In this document: piece after piece, positions 46,484 through 54,603 of the stretch
How the letters are laid out: the number at the start of each line of letters is the position of its first letter
How positions within the stretch are numbered: the stretch's first letter is position 1
Assembly (NCBI RefSeq): GCF_001404515.1
Contig: NZ_CXWE01000014.1
Location: 28,551-92,550, forward strand
Length of the DNA stretch: 64,000 nt
Source of the DNA: Roseibium album
GTDB taxonomy: Bacteria > Pseudomonadota > Alphaproteobacteria > Rhizobiales > Stappiaceae
Reading direction: 5' to 3'
The notes under the pieces: model-generated
What the model was told of the DNA's origin: nothing
Databases searched by the model: none
The model's input: only the letters and a program-made list of their open reading frames with translations
Made by a program: the position numbers and the translations under genes

Positions 46484-47277
46484 TGTGTACGGTTTGCGGT
46501 TGCAACGACACGCAAGGTCACAAGCATGAAGCCGGTCAGGTTCATTATGGCAAGGGCGAAGCAGGCACATCTGTCGCAGGCATGAGCCAGCAACGTCTGA
46601 TCCAGATCGAGACGGATATCCTTGGCAAGAACAACAGTCATGCGGACCGCAACAGGAGTGTGTTTTCGAAAAACGGCATCCTCGCGCTCAATCTGGTTTC
46701 AAGCCCGGGCTCCGGCAAAACCACGCTTCTGGTTGAAACCCTGAAGAGGCTATCCGGAAAGGCACCAGCGTCCGTTATTGAGGGAGACCAGCAAACCTCA
46801 AACGATGCCGACCGGATCCGAAAGACAGGAGCAGCAGCCGTACAGATAAACACCGGCAAGGGTTGTCACCTCGATGCACATATGGTCGGGCATGCGCTGG
46901 AAAAGCTCCCCCTGGATCCGGGCAGTATTCTCTTTATCGAGAATGTCGGCAATCTTGTCTGTCCTGCAGGTTTCGACCTTGGTGAGGCCGTCAGGGTCGT
47001 GATCCTGTCTGTGACGGAAGGTGAGGACAAGCCCCTGAAGTATCCGGATATTTTTGCCAGCGCGGATCTAGTGATCCTCAACAAGACAGATCTTTTGCCG
47101 CATCTGGACTTCAATGTCGAACAGGCAATAGCCCACGCGAAAAGGGTCAACCGAAAAATAGAGGTTATTCAAATGTCTGCAAAGACCTGTGAAGGCTTCG
47201 ATGATTGGCTCGGCTGGCTCGAAGATGCTCGCGAGCGTCAGGCTTTGCGTGACTGCCAGACCAAGGCTGCAGAATAG
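46483..47277 (+). CDS. hypB: Nickel incorporation GTPase HypB
   Basis: A 264-residue G3E GTPase. The N-terminal CxxCGC nickel site (MCTVCGC) is followed by a short His stretch (GHKHEAGQVHYG), much shorter than the His-rich nickel stores of rhizobial HypB. Walker A is SSPGSGKTTLL, and IENVGNLVCPA and ILNKTDLLP follow. GGAGG lies seven bases before the ATG; a GTG one codon earlier is less likely. Confidence 0.94.
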   Translation: MCTVCGCNDTQGHKHEAGQVHYGKGEAGTSVAGMSQQRLIQIETDILGKNNSHADRNRSVFSKNGILALNLVSSPGSGKTTLLVETLKRLSGKAPASVIEGDQQTSNDADRIRKTGAAAVQINTGKGCHLDAHMVGHALEKLPLDPGSILFIENVGNLVCPAGFDLGEAVRVVILSVTEGEDKPLKYPDIFASADLVILNKTDLLPHLDFNVEQAIAHAKRVNRKIEVIQMSAKTCEGFDDWLGWLEDARERQALRDCQTKAAE

Positions 47278-47288
47278 GAGCGCCGATC

Positions 47289-47558
47289 ATGTGTCTTGCC
47301 ATCCCTGCCCGCGTGGTTTCTCTGGATGCCGACGATATGGCCACGGTAGCGCTTGAAGGCATCCGCAAACTGGTATCAACCGCGCTCATAGATGACGTCG
47401 CCGTCGGTGAGTATGTGCTTGTTCATGTAGGTTTCGCCTTGCACAAACTGAGTGAAGAAGAAGCCGATCGAACCCTCAAACTCATGATGGAGGCTGGTGT
47501 TCTTGCCGAAGAGCTTGAGGAAATGGCTGCAGCCGGTTCAACTGGGGACGCGCCATGA
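47289..47558 (+). CDS. hypC: Hydrogenase assembly chaperone HypC
   Basis: An 89-residue chaperone that carries the Fe(CN)2CO group with HypD. The essential Cys 2 in MCLAIPARVV is present, and the C-terminal GFALHKLSEEEAD helix matches the family. Its end overlaps hypD (ATGA). Confidence 0.94.
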   Translation: MCLAIPARVVSLDADDMATVALEGIRKLVSTALIDDVAVGEYVLVHVGFALHKLSEEEADRTLKLMMEAGVLAEELEEMAAAGSTGDAP

Positions 47559-48706
47559 GATATGTCAGCGAATTTCGCGACGGTTCGCTCGCCCGAAAAC
47601 TGGCCAGGGCGATTGCGCAAGCTTCCGATCGCACACGGAACTACCACCTAATGGAATTCTGTGGTGGTCATACACACGCAATTTTCCGGTACGGTGTTCA
47701 AGACCTTGTCCCTGAAAATGTGAAGTATGTGCATGGCCCGGGTTGCCCCGTTTGCGTGTTGCCGGTGCGAAGGCTTGATGATGCCGTTGAACTGGCGCTC
47801 AACCATGATGTCATCCTGTGCACCTATGGCGACATGATGCGCGTGCCGGGCACCAAGCAGAAAAGCCTGATCAAGGCCAAGGCGGAAGGGGCTGACATCC
47901 GCATGGTCTATTCCACGCAAGATGCGCTCAGGATTACCCGTGACAACTCTCATCGCGAGGTCGTTTTTTTCGCAATCGGCTTTGAAACGACAACACCCCC
48001 CACAGCCGTTGCCATACTGCAGGCCAAGGCCGAAGGCTTGAAGAATTTCACGGTTTTCTGCAACCACGTGCTGACCCCGCCAGCAATTGCCCACATCGTC
48101 AATGCACCGGCGGAAGAAGGAGAAGACCCGGTGCGGATTGACGGCTTTCTAGGCCCGTCTCATGTCAGCTCGGTCATCGGGTCGAAACCATACGAACCTG
48201 TTGCAAGGATCTATAGAAAACCTGTGGTGATTGCCGGTTTCGAGCCGCTGGATGTCATGCAGTCGACATTGATGCTTATCCGCCAGATCAATGAAGGCCG
48301 TCATGACGTGGAAAACCAATACACGCGGGTCGTCACCCGGGACGGCAATCGAAAGGCGCAAAGACTGGTTGAACAGGTGCTGGAGCTGCGGAGGGAATTC
48401 GAGTGGCGTGGTCTTGGAACAGTGCCGCAAAGCGCGTTGAAAATTCGGAAAGACTTTTCGGATTTTGACGCGGAAAAGCGTTTCCCGGTCAGCCCCAAGA
48501 CTTCACGGGAAGTAAAATCCTGTGAGTGCCCGGCGATATTGCGCGGTGCGAAGAGACCGACAGAGTGCAAACTCTTCGGAAACATCTGCACTCCGGATAA
48601 TCCCATGGGTGCCTGCATGGTGTCGTCCGAGGGCGCTTGTGCGGCCTACTGGACCTATGGACGCAAACGCGATGCTGCAGCAGCAATTAAGGAGGCTGCT
48701 GTATGA
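47555..48706 (+). CDS. hypD: Hydrogenase assembly protein HypD
   Basis: A 383-residue Fe-S protein that assembles the Fe(CN)2CO unit. MEFCGGHTHA, GPGCPVCVLP, FAIGFETTTP and a C-terminal Cys set (CECPAILRG, CKLFGNICTP, GACMVSSEGAC) that binds a [4Fe-4S] cluster are all recognisable. Coupled by overlap to hypC and hypE. Confidence 0.95.
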   Translation: MRYVSEFRDGSLARKLARAIAQASDRTRNYHLMEFCGGHTHAIFRYGVQDLVPENVKYVHGPGCPVCVLPVRRLDDAVELALNHDVILCTYGDMMRVPGTKQKSLIKAKAEGADIRMVYSTQDALRITRDNSHREVVFFAIGFETTTPPTAVAILQAKAEGLKNFTVFCNHVLTPPAIAHIVNAPAEEGEDPVRIDGFLGPSHVSSVIGSKPYEPVARIYRKPVVIAGFEPLDVMQSTLMLIRQINEGRHDVENQYTRVVTRDGNRKAQRLVEQVLELRREFEWRGLGTVPQSALKIRKDFSDFDAEKRFPVSPKTSREVKSCECPAILRGAKRPTECKLFGNICTPDNPMGACMVSSEGACAAYWTYGRKRDAAAAIKEAAV

Positions 48707-49740
48707 ACAACACTGGAAAAGGGCAAAGCTTCAGAACCGGGACGGTCGACATGACCCACGGTGGTGGTGGTCGTGCCATGGCTGTACTGATCAAGGATCT
48801 GTTTTACCGGCATTTGAAAAACCCCGTCCTCGATCAGGCACATGATGCCGCCGTGTTCGATATACCGCCAGGACGTTTGGTGATATCGACCGATGCTCAT
48901 GTTGTCTCGCCTCTCTTTTTCCCTGGTGGAGACATCGGTTCGCTTTCGGTGCACGGTACGTTGAATGATGTTGCAATGGCTGGAGCACAGCCTGTTTCCC
49001 TTACTGCAAGCTTCATTCTGGAGGAAGGATTTCCGCTAGCGGATCTTGAAAGGATCGTGATGTCGATGGCGCAAGCATCAAGTCAAGCTGGCGTTCCGGT
49101 TGTTTCAGGAGACACCAAGGTGGTTGAGAAAGGAAAGGGTGACGGCGTCTTTATCACAACAACAGGGGTCGGCGTTCTTCCTGAAGGTGTTGCAATTTCA
49201 CCTGGTGCGGCCCAAGCCGGACAGGTCGTTCTGCTGTCCGGGCCAATCGGCGATCACGGCGTTGCCATTCTCTCAAAACGGGAAAACCTGGAATTCGAGA
49301 CCGAGATCAGGTCTGACAGCGCAGCCCTGCATGGACTTGTCGAAAATATGATTTCAGCGGTGCCCGACATTTCGGTGCTGCGCGATCCAACCCGGGGAGG
49401 ACTGGCAACGGCGCTCAATGAAATCGCACATGCCTCAGGTGTCGGATTTGTCCTTCAGGAAAAGGAAATACCGGTCAGACCGGATGTCCGCGCGGCATGT
49501 GAACTTCTGGGCCTGGACCCGCTCTATGTCGCGAATGAAGGCAAACTGATCTGTATCTGCGAGGCTGCGGATGCGACGCGGCTCTTGGACATAGCGCACG
49601 CCCATCCTCTGGGGCGCGAAGCTGCACGGATTGGTGAGGTGGTGGAAGATGGCGACCGAATGGTTGTCATGCAGACTGACTTCGGCGGCGCCCGTGTCGT
49701 CGACTGGCTTTCCGGCGAACAATTGCCGCGGATCTGCTGA
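48703..49740 (+). CDS. hypE: Carbamoyl dehydratase HypE
   Basis: A 345-residue AIR-synthase-like ATPase that turns the HypF-delivered carbamoyl group into thiocyanate on its C-terminal Cys. The N-terminal HGGGGRAM, GDTKVVEKGKGDG, RDPTRGGLA and the terminal PRIC are present. It closes the hyp set; 123 nt separate it from the next gene. Confidence 0.95.
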   Translation: MNNTGKGQSFRTGTVDMTHGGGGRAMAVLIKDLFYRHLKNPVLDQAHDAAVFDIPPGRLVISTDAHVVSPLFFPGGDIGSLSVHGTLNDVAMAGAQPVSLTASFILEEGFPLADLERIVMSMAQASSQAGVPVVSGDTKVVEKGKGDGVFITTTGVGVLPEGVAISPGAAQAGQVVLLSGPIGDHGVAILSKRENLEFETEIRSDSAALHGLVENMISAVPDISVLRDPTRGGLATALNEIAHASGVGFVLQEKEIPVRPDVRAACELLGLDPLYVANEGKLICICEAADATRLLDIAHAHPLGREAARIGEVVEDGDRMVVMQTDFGGARVVDWLSGEQLPRIC

Positions 49741-49863
49741 CGCTGGCAATTCCGGAACCACATTCTTTGGGTTCTCGGTGTTTTGCCCTGCCACAATTCG
49801 CGGCAGAGATCGTTCAGATACATTTGCCGACGTAATGCGCGGCACAACTGAATTGGTGCAAAA

Positions 49864-51228
49864 ATGACTATCAAACTGACGTTTCTAGGTGGTGTGGGAA
49901 CAGTTACCGGTTCAAAGTATCTGCTGGAAGCGGACGGCCTCCGCGTTCTGGTCGATTGCGGGCTATTTCAGGGATACAAGCAGTTGCGACTTCGCAATTG
50001 GGAGCCTCTGCCAGTTGACCCCAAAACGATTGATCTTGTTGTTCTGACACACGCCCATCTGGATCATTCCGGCTATCTTCCCCTGCTTGTGAAAAATGGT
50101 TTCGATGGACAGGTTGTCTGCACCAGCGGTACACGTGACCTGTGTGAAATCTTGCTCCCGGACAGTGGCTTCCTGCAGGAAAAAGACGCAGAATTTGCCA
50201 ATCGTCATGGCTTTTCCAAACACCATCCCGCGTTGCCGCTTTATTCGAAAAGAGATGCTGAAATCTCCTTGAAGCAACTGTTTCCGATTGACTTCTACAA
50301 AGAATTCGACTTTCGCGGAAAACTGAAAATCAGTTTCCACGGGGCCGGTCACATACTAGGTGCGGCAATCGTCAGATTGACCTGGCAAGGGCTTACGGTC
50401 GTCTTTTCTGGCGATCTTGGTAGATACGAAGATGCAATTATGCTCGACCCCTCTCCGGTCGACCATGCAGACTATCTCCTCGTTGAATCCACTTATGGAA
50501 ACAGACATCACGAAAAAACTGATCCAGAGGATGTACTCGCCGACGCAATCAACCGAACGGCTCATCGCGGTGGAACAATACTTATTCCTTCATTTGCCGT
50601 TGGGCGTGCGCAATCGCTCCTATTCCACCTGCATCGTCTCAAAACAACGCAACGCATCCCCAATCTACCCATTTTTCTTGATAGCCCAATGGCCGTGAAG
50701 GCTACGGACGTATTCGGCAAGCATATTGGCGACCACCGATTGACAGCAAGCGAATGCGACTGGTCCCACAACACGGTGCACTACGTGAAAGATGTCGAGG
50801 AATCAAAGGCACTTGACTGGAACCGAATGCCTAAGGTGATAATCTCGGCCAGCGGCATGGCAACTGGTGGCCGGGTTCTGCATCATTTGAAGCACTACGG
50901 ACCTGACCATCGCAACATGATCCTGTTCGCCGGATACCAGGCTGGCGGTACGCGAGGAGCAGCGATCACGTCCGGTGCCAAGAGCGTAAAGATCCACGGT
51001 GCGCAAGTAGAGATTCGTGCGGAAGTTGACAATTTGCACATGCTCTCGGCTCACGCTGACTGTGATGAAATCATGCGGTGGCTCGGCCAATTTGATCACG
51101 CACCCAAAATGGCATTCATCACGCACGGAGAAGCTGACGCCGCGGATGCGTTGCGTCATCGAGTGGAAAGTGAATTCGGCTGGCAGTGTTCCGTGCCGTA
51201 TTACCGCGAAGAAGTTCTGCTGGCATGA
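49864..51228 (+). CDS. Metallo-beta-lactamase fold beta-CASP RNA-processing nuclease
   Basis: A 454-residue protein of the CPSF73/YSH1-like group. The metal motif HAHLDHSG lies at 63-70, further His/Asp ligands in GAGHILGAA and VFSGDLG, then a beta-CASP domain (IPSFAVGRAQ, FLDSPMA, ISASGMATGGRVLHHL) and a final HGEAD. Members cut or trim single-stranded RNA. The gene overlaps the next by four bases (ATGA), so it is coupled to a nucleotide phosphorylase and a PRPP-synthetase-like gene, suggesting a role in RNA turnover. No FNR-type site was seen in the 123 nt upstream. Confidence 0.88.
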   Translation: MTIKLTFLGGVGTVTGSKYLLEADGLRVLVDCGLFQGYKQLRLRNWEPLPVDPKTIDLVVLTHAHLDHSGYLPLLVKNGFDGQVVCTSGTRDLCEILLPDSGFLQEKDAEFANRHGFSKHHPALPLYSKRDAEISLKQLFPIDFYKEFDFRGKLKISFHGAGHILGAAIVRLTWQGLTVVFSGDLGRYEDAIMLDPSPVDHADYLLVESTYGNRHHEKTDPEDVLADAINRTAHRGGTILIPSFAVGRAQSLLFHLHRLKTTQRIPNLPIFLDSPMAVKATDVFGKHIGDHRLTASECDWSHNTVHYVKDVEESKALDWNRMPKVIISASGMATGGRVLHHLKHYGPDHRNMILFAGYQAGGTRGAAITSGAKSVKIHGAQVEIRAEVDNLHMLSAHADCDEIMRWLGQFDHAPKMAFITHGEADAADALRHRVESEFGWQCSVPYYREEVLLA

Positions 51229-52766
51229 TTACCGAGACCAAGACATCGACAGGCGAAACAAAGCAGGGCGTCAATATCCTGCATGCAAGACGGTTGGGTA
51301 TCGACACGCAATACGAAGCAATTGTTTTCATGCGAAGCGATTGTCCCATCTGTCATTCGGAGGGCTTTAGTGCTCAAACACGAATTCGCGTGTCATACAA
51401 GGACCAGTCGGTCATTGCGACGCTCTTTCAGACCGCGCCCGATATGCTGGAGCACGGTGAAATTGGACTCTCGGAATCCGCCTGGCATCGTCTTGGTATT
51501 CTAAAGGGCGAAACTGTCTCCATTTGCCATCCTCGTCCGCTTGATTCCCTCAGTAATCTGAGAAGCAAGATTTATGGCCGGCCGCTTGAGGCAAATGCAG
51601 TCAGATCCATTTTCGAAGACATCGTATCCGGCCGATATTCAGACATTCACCTGGCTTCTTTCATTACCGCTTGTTCTGCACGCCCGCTCGATCACTCCGA
51701 AATGGTGGCTTTCACAGGGGCCATGATCGATGCGGGAGATCGTCTTCAGTGGGACACGTACCCTGTTGTCGACAAGCATTGCGTTGGCGGTCTTCCAGGC
51801 AATCGCACCTCGCCAATAGTTGTGGCGATCGTGACGGCTTGCGGACTGACCATGCCAAAGACATCCTCCCGCGCCATAACCTCTCCTGCGGGAACAGCCG
51901 ATACAATGGAGACACTCGCACCGGTAGACCTCGACATCGCGGCCATGCGACGTGTTGTTGAAAAGGAAGGGGGGTGCATTGTGTGGGGTGGTGCGGTTCG
52001 GCTCAGTCCAGCAGACGACACACTTATACGCATTGAGCGGGCACTCGACCTGGATAGCGAGGGCCAGCTCGTCGCCTCGGTTCTTTCCAAAAAAATTGCG
52101 GCCGGTTCGACTCATGTCATTCTCGATCTGCCGGTTGGTCCAACGGCTAAGGTCAGAAGTCAAAATGCTGCACACGCACTTTCAAGAGACCTGGTAGCTG
52201 TCGCCCTTGCATTTGACGTGGAAGCACGCACCGTTATTTCCGATGGCCGGCAACCAATCGGCCGTGGTATCGGCCCTGCCCTTGAAGCGCGAGACGTGCT
52301 TTCCGTATTGCAGGGCGCCACAGATGCACCACCAGATCTCAGAGACAAGTCAATTGCACTTGCCGGGCATTTGCTGGAACTTGGTGGAACGATAGAAATG
52401 GGTTCCGGTGTCAAACTTGCCGAACGAGCTCTGGCCGACGGCAGCGCATGGAACAAGTTTCAAGGTATTTGTGAAGCCCAGGGAGGAATGCGAAGACCAC
52501 CTGAAGCGCTCCATCGTCATCCCGTTTTTGCAAAGGAATCGGGAAAGGTGACCGCAATAGACAACAGACGCCTTGCAAAAGTGGCGAAACTCGCCGGGGC
52601 CCCAGGAGCCAAAGCGGCCGGTCTTGAAGTTCACACACGCATCGGCACAGCAGTATGTGTCGGAGAACCGCTCTACACAATTCACGCGGAAGCACCTGGA
52701 GAACTGGATTACAGTCTCGAGTATGTGCAGGAAAACAATGATATTTTTGAGCTGACGGAGTTATGA
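51225..52766 (+). CDS. Thymidine phosphorylase family protein, AMP (NMP) phosphorylase-like
   Basis: A 513-residue pyrimidine-phosphorylase-fold protein. Its length and the N-terminal extra domain (about 1-100) match the archaeal AMP-phosphorylase/DeoA-like group rather than classical DeoA (about 440 residues). The phosphate-binding KHCVGGLPGNRTSP and the SRAITSPAGTADTME segment are typical. The predicted reaction is nucleoside 5'-monophosphate + phosphate giving base + ribose-1,5-bisphosphate, or nucleoside phosphorolysis. The ATG overlaps the nuclease stop, and the PRPP-synthetase-like gene follows without a gap, so the trio is one unit. Confidence 0.8.
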   Translation: MITETKTSTGETKQGVNILHARRLGIDTQYEAIVFMRSDCPICHSEGFSAQTRIRVSYKDQSVIATLFQTAPDMLEHGEIGLSESAWHRLGILKGETVSICHPRPLDSLSNLRSKIYGRPLEANAVRSIFEDIVSGRYSDIHLASFITACSARPLDHSEMVAFTGAMIDAGDRLQWDTYPVVDKHCVGGLPGNRTSPIVVAIVTACGLTMPKTSSRAITSPAGTADTMETLAPVDLDIAAMRRVVEKEGGCIVWGGAVRLSPADDTLIRIERALDLDSEGQLVASVLSKKIAAGSTHVILDLPVGPTAKVRSQNAAHALSRDLVAVALAFDVEARTVISDGRQPIGRGIGPALEARDVLSVLQGATDAPPDLRDKSIALAGHLLELGGTIEMGSGVKLAERALADGSAWNKFQGICEAQGGMRRPPEALHRHPVFAKESGKVTAIDNRRLAKVAKLAGAPGAKAAGLEVHTRIGTAVCVGEPLYTIHAEAPGELDYSLEYVQENNDIFELTEL

Positions 52767-53660
52767 ATGCAGCCTCTGCTCGTATGCCTTCAAGACGATG
52801 ACGGTCTTGCCGCTGCAGTTGAAACGGCAATCGGAGCGAGACGCGTCCAACTTGAAAGACGGCAGTTTCCTGATGGCGAAACATACATTCGGTTTGATAC
52901 CGAATTACGAGATCGCGACGTCATCTTGTTTTGGTCGCTCGACAATCCGGATCGCAAGACTCTGCCGCTCCTGTTTACCGCCATGGCTGCACGGGATCTG
53001 GGTGCAGCGTCGGTTGGTCTGGTTTGTCCTTACCTTGCCTATATGCGTCAGGACGAACGCTTCCGATCGGGTGAAGCCATCACTTCAATCCATTTTGCCA
53101 AACTTCTGTCGAACCATTTGGACTGGCTCGTAACCGTCGACCCTCACCTTCACCGGCATGATTCACTTTCGAAGATTTTTGATATTCCTGCCATCGCCGT
53201 ACATGCAGCGCCCCTCATTGCCGAATGGATCCAACAGTCAGTGGAATGGCCTTTGCTCATCGGCCCGGACGAAGAGAGCCTGCAATGGGTTGCCGCCGTT
53301 GCGAAAACGGCGCAAGCGCCTTTTACTGTGTTGCGCAAAACCCGTCACGGGGATCGCAAGGTGGACGTGTCATTTCCCGAAGTCGACCGGTGGCGTGGAT
53401 ATACACCCATTTTAGTGGACGATATAATTTCAACCGGTCAAACGATGATCAAAACGATCCAGCACCTTGTTGAGGACGGCATGCAGCATCCTATCTGCAT
53501 CGGCGTTCACGGAATTTTTTCAGATGAAGCATTCCACGACATTATGAAGGCTGGAGCGAACAAGGTCGTAACAACAAATACGATTTGTCATCAGTCCAAT
53601 GCTATTGATCTGAGCCAGTTGCTTTCCGCCGCGGTAAAAGACGTTCTCTCAAAATCGTAA
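52767..53660 (+). CDS. Ribose-phosphate pyrophosphokinase family protein
   Basis: A 297-residue PRPP-synthetase homologue. The flexible-loop segment PYLAYMRQDERFRSGE, the metal motif DPHLHRHDS and the PRPP loop LVDDIISTGQTM are present. Bona fide PrsA is about 310 residues and normally encoded in a housekeeping context; this shorter, divergent copy lies in a salvage-type operon. It starts one base after the phosphorylase stop. It may convert ribose phosphates released by the two upstream enzymes to PRPP, or work in reverse to yield ATP; both are inference. Confidence 0.82.
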   Translation: MQPLLVCLQDDDGLAAAVETAIGARRVQLERRQFPDGETYIRFDTELRDRDVILFWSLDNPDRKTLPLLFTAMAARDLGAASVGLVCPYLAYMRQDERFRSGEAITSIHFAKLLSNHLDWLVTVDPHLHRHDSLSKIFDIPAIAVHAAPLIAEWIQQSVEWPLLIGPDEESLQWVAAVAKTAQAPFTVLRKTRHGDRKVDVSFPEVDRWRGYTPILVDDIISTGQTMIKTIQHLVEDGMQHPICIGVHGIFSDEAFHDIMKAGANKVVTTNTICHQSNAIDLSQLLSAAVKDVLSKS

Positions 53661-53773
53661 CTTCCATGCTTATTACGCACCGATATCTCCGTACGTGCAT
53701 GTACCAACCTGATCAGATTGAGACCTGGATTGCCGAGAAAGGTTAACTCAGCCAACCAATTCGTACATGCGGC

Positions 53774-54283
53774 CTAATCCTGTGTTTCTGCTTTTGTAGT
53801 AATCTGGCGCGTCAATACCTCAACCATCGTCGGTATTTCATCTGCATTCAGACGACCGTGGTTCATTAGATACTGGGAAACAATCTGATCCGAATACCGG
53901 CCGATCAGCCTGCCATCGCGTATAACGAGTTTGCGACGCGCCAGTACCTTTGCACTCACGTGACAGATCCTGCATTTGCGAAAGAACAGCCTCCCCGATC
54001 GCGAGATGTCCGAGAACAAATCGACCAAGACGTCGACCTCTGCCGCAGACAGGCCTCCATGCCCTGTTTCCAGGACTGCCGAAACCGGCCGATGTGACAT
54101 CCGGCTGACGAGGTCGTTTTCGCGGTTCTCCAATACCTCAAAAACGAACTCCCCGGCATGTGCTGCATGACATCCAGAGCAAGCTCGCTCGTACAGAGCG
54201 TGTGGGTCGATTTGTTGTGCCCCGCCTGCGCTGCTCCAGAAAACCAGAAACAAAAGCAACAATGGGATTTTCATGGATGGCAT
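53774..54283 (-). CDS. Di-haem c-type cytochrome, secreted
   Basis: A 169-residue periplasmic protein. A signal peptide (residues about 1-22, KIPLLLLFLVFWSSAGGA) is followed by CSGCH at 35-39 and CRICH at 104-108, so it should bind two haems. No known oxidase subunit or partner is encoded beside it. The ATG at 54283 is chosen for the signal peptide; the frame is open a further 150 nt. It is convergent with the PRPP-synthetase-like gene. The sequence between the haem sites is not one I recognise. Confidence 0.75.
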   Translation of the reverse strand: MPSMKIPLLLLFLVFWSSAGGAQQIDPHALYERACSGCHAAHAGEFVFEVLENRENDLVSRMSHRPVSAVLETGHGGLSAAEVDVLVDLFSDISRSGRLFFRKCRICHVSAKVLARRKLVIRDGRLIGRYSDQIVSQYLMNHGRLNADEIPTMVEVLTRQITTKAETQD

Positions 54284-54603
54284 TGCTTGCTTTTTCACGC
54301 TGCAATTACTTTTAACCATTGCACTTGCTTCATCGAAGGCTGTTTCCCGGCCGCACATGTATGTTATCGCCGTCCAGGATATCGCGCCTTGATAAAGGTT
54401 AGTTCGAGGGATGAATTTTGCTGGCGCGATCACACTGCGCTTGCAGGTTCGAACGGTACCTCACAAAATTTACGGCTCTTTCAATCAGTTGCTTGGCACT
54501 GGTGACACTGCAACTTCGAGAGGGGATTCACCGGCTGGATGTGAGCATTACAGACAACAGCGCAGCAAAGCTGCTGCGCCTGAAGCCATCGAAAACAAGC
54601 ATT
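54284..54603. other. Intergenic region with a strong hairpin
   Basis: These 320 nt separate the ATPase 3' end from the cytochrome start. No credible gene is visible. The hairpin at 54560-54579 is the only structure noted. Confidence 0.45.
54560..54579 (-). terminator. Hairpin, possible terminator of the P-type ATPase gene
   Basis: A perfect 8-bp stem GCGCAGCA/TGCTGCGC with a 4-base loop lies 25 nt after the ATPase stop on the minus strand. No T-run follows, so it may act as an mRNA-stabilising structure rather than a classical intrinsic terminator. Confidence 0.35.
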
